Shown piece after piece: positions 35,601-45,340 of a DNA stretch of 64,000 nucleotides; the stretch's first letter is position 1, and each line of letters starts with the position of its first letter. The position numbers and the translations under genes were made by a program. The DNA comes from Scalesia atractyloides (Eukaryota; Streptophyta; Magnoliopsida; Asterales; Asteraceae). Location of the stretch: positions 98,418,411 to 98,482,410 of the forward strand of contig CAMTDV010000030.1 in the NCBI GenBank assembly GCA_947069175.1. Reading direction: 5' to 3'. The notes beneath the pieces were generated by a model that was not told the DNA's origin, made no database searches, and was given only the letters and a program-made list of their open reading frames with translations.

Positions 35601-38600
35601 TATTTTGAACCCGGAACCGGTTCTACTTAATGTCGGGTAGGAACTGGAACCGGTTCCAGTTCGGTTCTACCGGTTCGGGTTCGGAACCGGTTTTTATGCC
35701 CATCTCTACATCCTGTACACAAACCCAAAACAACAATCAACATATCTCATCTCTTTTTTAATATTTAATAACTCATATCTTGACTTTTCAAATTAACGGA
35801 TGTGCATGTTATTATTATTATCATAAGATCAATTTGTTTCATTACCACAAAATATAAAAACTAACCAAAGCAATATATTTTGAAAGTGTATCAATGCATT
35901 TATACCATAATATATATCTAATAATGTGTACTTAAAATGCACTGATCATACATATATTTATAATTATAAATCTATAATATGACATAATGTATATTACTAG
36001 TTATGTTTATCATAAAATTTATATATAATAATAGTTATTATATAAACATAAACTAAATAAAAGTTTATAAATATTAGGCTTGCGAACAATCTCGAGCTTG
36101 ATAAGTGAATCTCGAGCTCAGACTCGTTTATTAAACATGCTTATTTTTAGACTCAAGCCATCGAGTAGCTCATGAGTGGCTTTACTTGTTTACGCCCCTA
36201 GTATTATGTATCACATTTAAAGTAACAGGTACGAGTGTTTATGTGATTCTTGCAGTTCCCTACTTTAAATCAGTTCTATATTGAATGACGCTCTATAAAA
36301 GTGATCAAATTTCACTTTTTAAATTACATATACTGTTGTAATTCCAGTTATGCTGCTTTAAGGAGGAGGCTTCTAATCAGTCCTCCTATTTCAAGAGATG
36401 AAAGACATTTTCGTGATCTTGTTATGGACAATCCACTATCACAAAACCCTGGTATATCCTCTACAAATTAAGAGTATGCAAGAATACGAAAATCTTGATC
36501 TTATGATAACATTGATGCAGATAGCATGTGGGGTCAGTTTTTTCATAAAGCCGAGTTAGAGAGAACGGTTGACCAGGACTTGTCTCGGTTATATCCTGAA
36601 CATGGTAGCTACTTTCAGACACCCGAGCGCCAAGGCGTGTTGAGAAGAATTTTGTTGCTTTGGGGTATTCGACATCCAAACTATGGTTATAGGCAAGGTA
36701 ATGTATTGTTTTAGCCCAATATATTCTAACAAACATATTATGCAATCATGCCATCATTATGGGCTAAGATAATGGGCCTAACCTGTTTTTTTTTTTTTTT
36801 TTTTGTATATTAGGGATGCATGAACTTCTGGCTCCACTTCTATATGTTCTACAGGCTGATCTAGAGCGTCTTTCTGAAGTAAGAAAACTATACAACGATT
36901 ACTTCACCGATAATTTCGATGGGTTGTCGTTTAATGAAACCGATTTATCCTATAGTTCTGACTTAGAAAAAGATGAAGACAATATGGGAATCCAAAAGGA
37001 TGTGGTAAAGGTTCATCATCTTAATGAACTTGATCCTAAAATACAAACAATTATAGCGTTTAGTGACGCGTATGGGGCAGAGGGCGAGTTGGGTATTGTT
37101 TTATCCGAAAAATTCATTGAACATGACGCTTATTCTATGTTCGACGTTTTAATGAATGGCGATGAAGGTGCAGTCGCTACGGCTAATTTTTTCTCACAAT
37201 TTCCTTCACCCGAAAACGGGTTGCCACCTGTCTTAGAAGCATCATCTGCGTTGTATCGTTTACTCTCAACCGTTGATTTTTCGTTATACACTCATCTAGT
37301 TGAGCTAGGAGTTGAACCACAGTACTTTGCTCTTCGTTGGCTACGCGTTCTGTTTGGGCGTGAGTTTGCGCTTGCGGACCTTTTAGTCATTTGGGATGAA
37401 ATTTTCGCACTAGATAACACTAAACTAAAAAAGGAAAAAGAAGTAACGTTTAACGTCTTTAACTCGTTAAGGGGGGCGTTTATTTCAGCACTCGCGGTTT
37501 CAATGATACTTTATTTACGCTCTTCGCTTCTCGCAACTGAAAACGCTACTTCTTGCCTTCAAAGATTGTTAAACTTTCCGGAAGATGTAAATCTTTGGAA
37601 ACTGTTAACGAAAGCGAAATCGTTGATGAATCTTGCAACCGAGGCTCTCAACTCGGTTTTGGAACCGAGAGGTCACCGTCACAGTCTTTCAGCTGACCAG
37701 GCTGCACACGCGAGTCCTCGTGGTGTGGTTCGTGAGAACTACTGGGAAGAACAGTGGCGCGTTATGAACAAAGAAGCCGAGAACCGAAAACAAGTTGGGA
37801 TAAGTAAACAAGTTCGAAATCGGATTAGGGGTTGGTCAGAGAAAGTCAAAGCGCGTTTAGCGAAAGTAACTAGATCAACCAGCCCATTTAGGAGAAATTT
37901 GGTGGATGATCAAACAGCCCATTTAGAAGAAAACAAGAAATTAGTGAGTGGAAATTGTAGCAGTGAACAAAATAGTAATTCTAATAATAATAATAATTGT
38001 AATAGTAATATTAATGAGACTGGGAGCAGTGTGGAATCCAATTCTTCAGTTATTGGGCCCGAGCCTGGCCCAGGCCCGGGCCCAACTCTGAGTCCGAGCA
38101 CGAGCATTTCATCAGGGCTGTATAGATCTACCGAAGACGTTTTTTCATCTGTACCAACGTCGAATACCACCCAGTATTCGTCTTTTAACGAGGTAAAGAA
38201 TGACGATATTACAAAAATGGCGGTAACCGATTTGGGAGATGAGCAATCTTCACCTGGAAAGTTTCAGTGGTTTTGGAGGTTCGCAAAAACCGGGCCTGAG
38301 GGTTCACTAGACAAATCCGAGCCTGCAACGTCGTCTTCTAATACTGAATCCAATCAGAAAAATGGGCTACCGGAAGCTGTTGATCGTAATAAATTTAAGA
38401 TTCTTGCGCAATCCATGCTCGAAAACATCAAGGTTGTATGTTATTTTTTTACAATTAAGCGGGTTGATTTGTTTTTTTTTATATTGTTTGATGTTTTTAT
38501 CTCAAGTTGCTCTTGTGTATGTATAATACAGGTGATTGAATCTGCTGAAAACTTGTCTGAAAATGCTTTGGAAGCTCTTAAAGAGCTTAGAAAAATTAGG

Positions 38601-38621
38601 AACCTTTTATTAGAAAGGTGA
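32670..38621 (+). CDS. TBC-domain Rab GTPase-activating protein (TBC1D5-like)
   Basis: Five coding exons: 32670-32878, 36348-36451, 36521-36697, 36814-38432 and 38532-38621 (TGA). All junctions are GT-AG and the phases close to a 732-residue protein. The RabGAP core is evident. Exon 1 ends in the RSYRRFGDLRGVQWRIDLG segment and an Asn/Cys/Arg stretch. The arginine finger is R127 in TVDQDLSRLYPEHG. The glutamine finger is Q163 in YGYRQGMHELLAPLLYVL. PQYFALRWLRVLFGREF and LLVIWDEIFA follow, the usual later TBC blocks. The C-terminal third is low complexity (Asn run, PGPGPGP at about 38060) and ends in a predicted helix, ENALEALKELRKIRNLLLER. TBC proteins speed GTP hydrolysis on Rab GTPases in membrane traffic; the Rab target cannot be told. 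Intron 1 is 3.5 kb because of transposon insertions. It is convergent with the CIA2-type gene. Confidence 0.93.
34545..35708 (+). mobile_element. Non-autonomous hAT element with BED-finger relic and palindrome array
   Basis: The ends TAGAGATGGGCATAA and TTATGCCCATCTCTA form a perfect inverted repeat. The 8-bp sequence CATCCTGT lies exactly at both sides (34537-34544 and 35709-35716), so this is a clean hAT insertion. The two flanks inside the ends (about 34575-34960 and 35430-35700) are packed with AACCGGTTCC or CCGGGT motifs, many forming GGAACCGGTTCC palindromes. The middle holds a short reading frame with a BED zinc-finger relic. No RNase-H-like transposase core or dimerisation domain is present. 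Confidence 0.92.
35083..35328 (+). pseudogene. BED-type zinc finger relic of a hAT transposase
   Basis: The frame starts at ATG 35083 and would give 81 residues. Features are KRKPAIWKNFD (the W..F start of a BED finger), MARCKA, then GKFMKAAANSTLKKHTERHC (the His pair). A TGA at 35200-35202 stands where the second zinc-binding Cys is expected, so the finger is broken. The frame ends at TGA 35326. hAT transposases use this finger to bind subterminal repeats; here it is cut off from the rest of the enzyme. No functional product is expected. Confidence 0.75.
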
Positions 38622-38842
38622 GATGATTTTGTTGTGTATATATAGCATGCATATACAAATTTGACTCATTGTTGACTTGTATATAATGAATTCTCAATGG
38701 TTTTTGAGATTTTTATAAAAACTAAAAAAAAATTCTAACTTTTGAAACCCTTCAATTAAAGAACTATGTACATGTTTTATTTCTTTTTAAAACTCCAAGA
38801 TCTGTGATTGTAGTTTTTAATAGACTTATTTTTGTTATTAAA

Positions 38843-38893
38843 AAGGATTAGCGGCGCAGCTTGTTACCCGTTTGTCTTTTATTTTGATGTATT
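38843..38893 (+). pseudogene. Tiny 3' fragment of the RLE-type retroelement
   Basis: AAGGATTAGCGGCGCAGCTT and the following bases match the last roughly 50 bases of the reverse-transcriptase relic at 13359-13408 (about 40 of 50 by eye). They encode the same terminal GLAAQLV-R-L segment and the ATTTTGATGT tail. The sequence lies in the short convergent gap between the TBC and CIA2-type genes. A strongly 5'-truncated insertion is the simplest reading. Confidence 0.6.
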
Positions 38894-39281
38894 AGATTCC
38901 AACGTTGATTAATCGGTTATTTTATAACATCAAAAAAATTCTGTTCTTTGAAAACTCAAGCATAACCTGGGATTAAAAGGTGTTGACATGGGAAGTATCA
39001 TTTCATATGAAATGGTTGTTTTTTATTCTCGTAAGAATTTAGTGTTCAGAAATTTGATGCTACGAGACTAATTATATAATTATTAAAAAGGAACAATGAG
39101 TTATTATTGGATTTATGTAACAAAATTGTTTTGGATTCTCTCTATTCCCTTCTTATTCTTATTCCTCAACAACACTAAGGGGTGTAAAAAAAGGTTGAAA
39201 TGTGAAAAAAGAAGAAAGTTGAGGGCCATAGTAGGTAAAAACAGTAGAAGATGGAGGGGGTAAACTGTAAAGTCAAGTAGC

Positions 39282-41631
39282 TCATATCTCCTCACAAGTT
39301 GGAGAATTTGGCCTTCTAACAAATCGCCCCTGCGAAAACAACAAACAAAATATAACAATTCAAATCTTGAATTTAAGAATGATAATGAGACAAGCAAGAC
39401 CAAGTCATTTTAAATCATACAAATTCCAATTACTAGATTATCATATTAGTTAAAAGTTGTACCTCGGATCTAGGTTGTAGATCAGCATTAACTTTCCGAA
39501 CGTGATACCTGATTTTTTTAGAAAAAAATCGCGTACGCCTTTTTTCTTTATAACGAACAACACTAACCTCTATTACCCCTCCGTTCTCTGAGAATAAGTC
39601 TATCTGAGCTAATTTTGTCTGTTAAACAGAGGATATAACAATAATTAATGTTGTGTGTTCATTGACCATATTTATGATAAGTCGTTAGTTGTACGACCCA
39701 TATCATATAAAAAGTTAACACATTGTGTTATGTTGCATCCATCACAACCCTACACCTAATATAAATAGTTTTTCAGTAGTTGTTTTAGTTTGAAAGTGTT
39801 ACCAAAAGACATTAAAAGAATTGAAGCATTATTCATCCTAATTTGCTTTAATGTAAAAACAATAACATCTAATTTTAAAAACTATAGTAAACATGTAAAA
39901 CAATATAACTTATAGTGAAATTGTATTTACATTTTGAGCTACAATAATATATTAGATTTTATCAATGTATATACAATAAATTATAATCATCATGATAGTT
40001 TCATTTTTTGTAGTATCATCTTTTTTCTATAGACTAGGTTTTACTATTCATTAAGGATGGTAATAGCGTAGCATGTTGTCTTTTTGTCTTCTATTTCAAT
40101 ATAATTTCATTTAGAGAGTTAGTAAGACATTATTATTGATTACTGAGCTCTAAGTTATTTTGATTGATGATGTATGATACATGAATGTGTTCATTTTAGT
40201 TGCATTCACTCTCACCTTTCATGAATACCTTTTAAGTTAGTTACAGGGTGCGGTCATGATCCTTATTGTTATCATGACCCTTCACATCAGCGTCATGTCA
40301 TCCACTTCTAATCTATCATTTAAAACCACTACCTTAGGGGTGTGGTCATGACCCAAACCACTATTCTCTTATTTTAATTTATTTTGTGTCAAAAGGAAAT
40401 GAAATATTAAAAAAGGAAAGGAGACCCATGGTTTGATCCATGCAAACCATGGTCGATAAAACAAGGGGATGGTGTAGCAATCCATTAATGGTCCTACGTG
40501 ACGATTGATGATCCAACTCATACCCCACACCCTTTAAAATATAATTTTATATGATTGTATACATTTTAATTGAACATATAAAAATTAAATACTTTCCTTT
40601 TCTAATCTGTGGTTATTATTATTATTTATTTATTTTTAAACAATAAATTTGTATAATTGGCGGATCACCATAGTAAAACCACTTACTTGAATGTCACTTC
40701 TCGGGGACTCTGGCACCGGCGACCCTGTTTCCGACCAAGCTTTCAAAACCTTGTCATAACTCAATGTTAACATCAACCGCGGCCCGTTTTCAACGCTCGA
40801 ACGCTCCTCTCCGATGATCAAACACTCCGGTTCCATCTTCATCACTTTCTTGTTCTTTCCAATCTGCGATTTCTCCGTTTTCGTTGCCTCCGGCGGTAAT
40901 ATATTCGTCACATCGACCACCGGAAAACTCCACCGGTCCCCTTCATCCACATTCTTCATTGCCCTCACTCCATTTCTCAATCCAAACCCAAATTTGCACT
41001 CCAAATTTCCCCCAATTCCCACCCCCACCGGATACCCAAAACAGGGGTTGAAATAAGAATTGAAATTGAAATCGAAACTAAAACAAGATTTTCCATTGGA
41101 AATGTCATCTTTTTCGACAACCGAATTCGGGTTCCCCAAAATACTATCAATCCCCTCTCCAATATCCTCATCAAGCATAGACTCTGTATCGAAATCGTCG
41201 TGATTCCCCTGTTCCAAGGAACTCGAATTCGGGCTCCAATTTAAATTCCCATTAAACTCGTTTTCCCTTGGTGTTTCGGGTTTCGCCTTAATGGGCTTTT
41301 CGGGTAAAAGCAATTCTGTTGGATTGTTAAACAAATAAGAATGTTGAAATGGTAATGTGGAGTGGTTATTTTTTTTAGTGGTTGTAAAAATGTCGGGACA
41401 AGCTGTGGAGAGCAGAGCAACCGCTTCATTGTAAGTTTGATTCGGTCTTTTTCGAGTGGTTCGTGGCTTTCGAGTGGAGACGGGCATTAGCGAATCGCTT
41501 GATGCCGAAAGAGTTGATGAATTTGACTTTGAATTTGAATTTGAAGATGATAATGAAGGTTTAACAATGTTTTCAAGATTATATCCATAAGTTCTTCCAC
41601 TTAAACAAGATGACATTTTTTTGGATTCCAA
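39282..41631 (-). CDS. CIA2: CIA2-type CCT-domain transcriptional regulator
   Basis: Three coding exons: 41631-40687, 39618-39463 and 39329-39282 (TGA), GT-AG, all phase 0, giving 382 residues. The C-terminus carries a full CCT motif (about 332-373: VRYKEKRRTRFFSKKIRYHV, RKVNADLQPR, then GRFVRRP), preceded by LAQIDLFSENG and, at the end of exon 1, GPRLMLTLSYDKVLKAWSETGSP. This arrangement is that of Arabidopsis CHLOROPLAST IMPORT APPARATUS 2 and its paralogue CIL. Those nuclear regulators raise expression of chloroplast import and ribosomal genes. Exon 1 begins MESKKMSSCLSGRTYGYNLE; the second Met (41616) may be the real start, since known relatives start near MS-CLS. The middle is Ser/Asn-rich and acidic. 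CIA2 versus CIL cannot be separated here. Confidence 0.92.
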
Positions 41632-44600
41632 TCACAAATATGAACTAAACAAACAAAAACCCTGAATTTATTTATGGGTTTTTGGATTTAGATCAAGAAT
41701 GCAAAAACATCCAAAACAGAGTAAAAACAGAGTAAAACAGAGTATAAAATCAAGAATCACTAAATCTATTGACTATTGAGATCAAATGTGAGAAATTTTA
41801 GATACCCAATTCAGATATTTGCTAGAATTGTTGAAAGATGTTGAAATGATCAAGAATCCTGAATCCTAAACTCTATACAGTTAAAAGTTGCTATTTTTTC
41901 TGTAAAAACAAATGATTAATGTTAGGAAAAATTCAAAGAAAAATGTTAAAGATCAAGAACTCTTAACCCAAAATTGAAGTGACAATGGAGATGGAATATG
42001 TATCTATAGATCAAGATTTATGGGCAGAGAACATGGAAGAATCCGTTGTGTAATTTTGACAAAGACACTATTATTTTTTTTTTTTAACTTTTTATATAAA
42101 TTGTTTAAACTTTTTAAGAATGGTTTATGTTTTTTTTAAAGTACTTTTATATATAAATGAGTACGTTATATACGTAGAAAAAACAATAGATAATTTGTTT
42201 AGATATATTTTTTTAACTTTTATCTATAATGTGTAGGTAATATGTAGAAAAAACAATAGATAATTTGTTTAGATATTTTTTTAACTTTTATCTATACATG
42301 TGTAGGTAAGGTAACATACACATGACTTATGTATGTGTACATTATATAAATGAACGAAATATGTTTATATTGTTTTTAAAAATTCAATAGAGACGAATGA
42401 GCGTTTCATTTTAACTATTTTCTGATATTTTAAAAGTATATATAAATAAAAAAAAGTGAATGTTTATCTTGTTCTTCGTGTTCTTGCAACAAAATGCGTT
42501 ATGGTTACGCATGGGATGAGAACTATTTCTGGAATTTAATTTTTTTTTTAAATTTTGAAAACTTCTAACAACCAATCATTTAATTTATTATTTTTTTTTG
42601 CTAAATTAGTTATATACCAAAGTAACAAATGACAAACAAGAAATATATATTTATTATTATATATATTTCATATTATTTTAGGGTAGTTTTAGAATTCATT
42701 ATATAGTGATTACTATATATGTGTGTGTATATCTATAATTTGGTGAAACATGGATTGGGGAATGGGATGAGAGAAAACAGAGGAGAATGGGGTGAACTAA
42801 AAAACAGAGGAAGAGACGATGGAGTGGCTCTAAGCCTTTCTTTCTGTTTGGACCACTGCCTTTAGCAAAAAAAAAAGTGTTTGTCATTACAAAAATAAAA
42901 TAATTTGATGCTATTACCAATAATTTTCATATACTGCTAGTATTAAAAACAATATTTACGTATGTTATTATTTAGTACTAAAAGAAATAAAATCCAAAAT
43001 ACGTATTTTGATAAAAGTAATGTTACTTGTGGGCCGTCCCCGGAAAAAAAATGGCCATGTGTAACATAAAAATTTGTGTCATTTATTAATCTATTATGTT
43101 TGTTTATTGATTTAGGGCAACTCATTAATCCATTACACATTAGAACGATTGGACTTCTGAATTTGTTTATTGATTTGGACAAGTCAATAATTAAGACGCA
43201 TAATGACATCAAAGGAGGAGGGTCGTCCTGTCCAAAGAGTAGGCAAAAGAAAGTGACGAGTGTGTATGTGATTGGGTAAACATAACAACCCCTAATGTGA
43301 AAATAATACTTAAATAATTATATAACTAGTCTTTTTAATATTAAAAGAACTTTATAATTTAGATAATAACCCTTAATGTGTAAAAAGCTAAAATACCGTT
43401 AAATTTAAACGGACTAAAGTAACAAAACCATTACAAAATACAATCTCGCAGTCTGATATAGCAAAAGATTCCTTTTTAACTAAAAATCTAAAAATGTTAA
43501 ACTCACTAAACCACAGGGGTCAAAATAATAATTTACTCGAACTATTATCTATACCTACAATCTGAAGTCCTGTCCACAGTGGCAGGCAACTACTTTTTTT
43601 TACATTTTATACTAATGTATATTTACCCTTCAACTTTTAGTATTGACACTTATAACCCTTCAACTTTCTTAACACTTTGTACTTGAGTTTTACGTGCTTC
43701 TTTTTTGTTCGTGTCGCAATAAAGTCGCCTTGATTCACGTTTCGACCTAGGTTTTTTTTTACATTTTATACTAATGCTTTACCCTTCAACTTTTAGTATT
43801 GACACTTACAACCCCACAACTTTCTAAACACTTTGTAATTGAGTTTTACGTGCTTATTTTTTGTACGTGTCGCGATAAAGTCGTCTTGATTCATGTTTCG
43901 ACGTAGGTTTTTTTGTTGAAACCAATCGAATCAAATATAATATGTTTTCTTGCTTATTTTTATATATGTTTGTAGGTGGTCGACGTTTTAACGTAAATTT
44001 GGTTCGAAAACGAGTCACGTCAAGTATATACATTTTCATTAGACGATATAAATTCCAGTTATTTTACGTTTCAACGCCACCGCAACACGTCCCCATTCTT
44101 TAACTTAAAAAAAATATTTTATTCTTGTGGGCTTATGCTTATTTATGTGTCAGTATAATTTAAGTTGGTTATGTTTCGACGTAAGTTTCTTTCAGAAAAA
44201 TAAGTCATATTATTAGTTTTATGCTTATTTTTATATATGTTTTTAGTTGATCTACGTGTTAACATAAATTTTGTTCGGAAACGAGTCGGGTAAAATATAA
44301 TACGTTTTCGTTAGACTACATAAATTCAAGTCATTTCACGTTTCGACGTCACTACAACTAAGAAGTTACATATATAGTAACTTCAAGTGGCCGATTTTTT
44401 TTTTCTATTAGTATGTTTTTTTAACCTTTACCATTCAACATTTTTTACTGGCACTTACAACCCTTCAACTTTCTAAAAACTTTATAATCATTTTTGATGT
44501 GCTTAATTTTATGTACGTGCGGTATAAGTTAAAGTTGATTAAATTGGTAGGCTCTGATATGATATGTTTTTTTTTTATTTTATGTACGTTTTCAGTTGTT

Positions 44601-44774
44601 CTAAGTTTATTTTTATATACATGCGGTGTAAGTTCAAGTTGGTGTTCGATGTAAATTCCTTTCATAAAAAAGTTGCGTCAAATATAATAGGTTTTCGTGC
44701 TTCTTTTATGTACATCTTTAGTTTATCTACATTTTGACGTAAGTTTTGTTTAGAAACGATTCGAGACTTGACAA
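41632..44774. other. Intergenic region upstream of the CIA2-type gene
   Basis: The first 430 bases are probably promoter and 5' leader of the CIA2-type gene, but no element was fixed. Further on there is AT-rich sequence with a tandem duplication of about 66 bp (42173-42305), and from 43601 an array of diverged repeats (listed separately). No other gene is supported. Confidence 0.5.
42173..42305. repeat. About 66-bp tandem duplication
   Basis: ATGTAGAAAAAACAATAGAT and the following TAATTTGTTTAGATAT through TGTGTAGGTAA occur twice in succession with few differences. Confidence 0.75.
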
Positions 44775-45340
44775 TAGGGATGAGCATCGTGCCAACCGGT
44801 ACCGAAAATCCCTAAAAATGGGTACCGTTACTGGTACTGAATATACATGGTACGGTACAGTTTGATATCGGTACATACCAGTATTTGAGGGTAAAAACAA
44901 GTACCGAAAACGTCAAAAGTCGGTATCAAAAATGTAATTGATTCGGTAAATTCGGTACCGGTACCCAGTATCATTTGCTCATTCCTACTTGACGGTGCAA
45001 ATCTGAACTACTTTATATATGTTTTCATTAGACTTTATAAATTCGGCTTACTTTACGTTTTAGTCCCACCATAACATGCGCTGCCATTTTTAACTTAAAA
45101 AACATATTTTTTTTACTTATTTTTATGAACGTGTTGATATAAGATCAGGTTGGTGTTCGACATAAATTTCTTTCGCAAAAAGGTCGAGCCATAGATAATA
45201 CGTTTCCGTGGTTATTTTTATATACATATTCAGCTTTTGTATGTTTTGATGTAACTTTTGTTTAGAAACGGTTCAGGTCTGTACTACACAAATCCGAGTT
45301 ATTTTACATTTGGACACGCCATATCGTGCGGGAAGATTTC
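43601..45340. repeat. Array of diverged repeats, unit about 159 bp at its left end
   Basis: Two clear units start at 43601 and 43760. Each contains TACATTTTATACTAATG, ACCCTTCAACTTTTAGTATT, TTTTACGTGCTT and a CGTTTCGAC-type block. Similar blocks (ACGTTTTCGTTAGACTA, GTTTTGACGTAA) recur in more decayed form to about 45340. A 213-bp hAT-type element (44775-44987) has inserted in the array. Origin is unclear; it may be an internal part of a retroelement. Confidence 0.6.
44775..44987. mobile_element. Small hAT-like element
   Basis: The ends TAGGGATGAGCA and TGCTCATTCCTA are inverted repeats with one mismatch. The flanking 8-mers are CTTGACAA and CTTGACGG (6 of 8). The interior is rich in GGTACCG/CGGTACC motifs, as in plant hAT miniature elements. 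Confidence 0.75.

Larger units (their letters stand above)
33187..36200. mobile_element. Outer hAT-like pair of ends in intron 1 of the TBC gene
   Basis: TAGGGGTGTAAAC at 33187 and GTTTACGCCCCTA ending at 36200 are inverted repeats (12 of 13). Both have GAGCTCG/CTCGAGCT-rich sequence inward, the typical subterminal pattern of plant hAT elements. The flanking 8-mers (TTATAAGC and GTATTATG) do not match. The two ends may therefore belong to different copies or to a rearranged element. The interior contains repeat-like sequence (about 33420-33780), a perfect 8-bp-stem GC hairpin at 34314-34333, and the nested hAT below. Confidence 0.5.

Noticed and set aside
37910..38170. Minus-strand frame inside the TBC gene
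   Set aside because: It is a shadow of the Asn-rich and PGP-rich coding sequence of exon 4.
38433..38531. Reading through intron 4 of the TBC gene (the frame stays open)
   Set aside because: Clean GT and AG sites surround it, the insert would be Phe-rich junk, and removal joins SMLENIK to VIESAENL.
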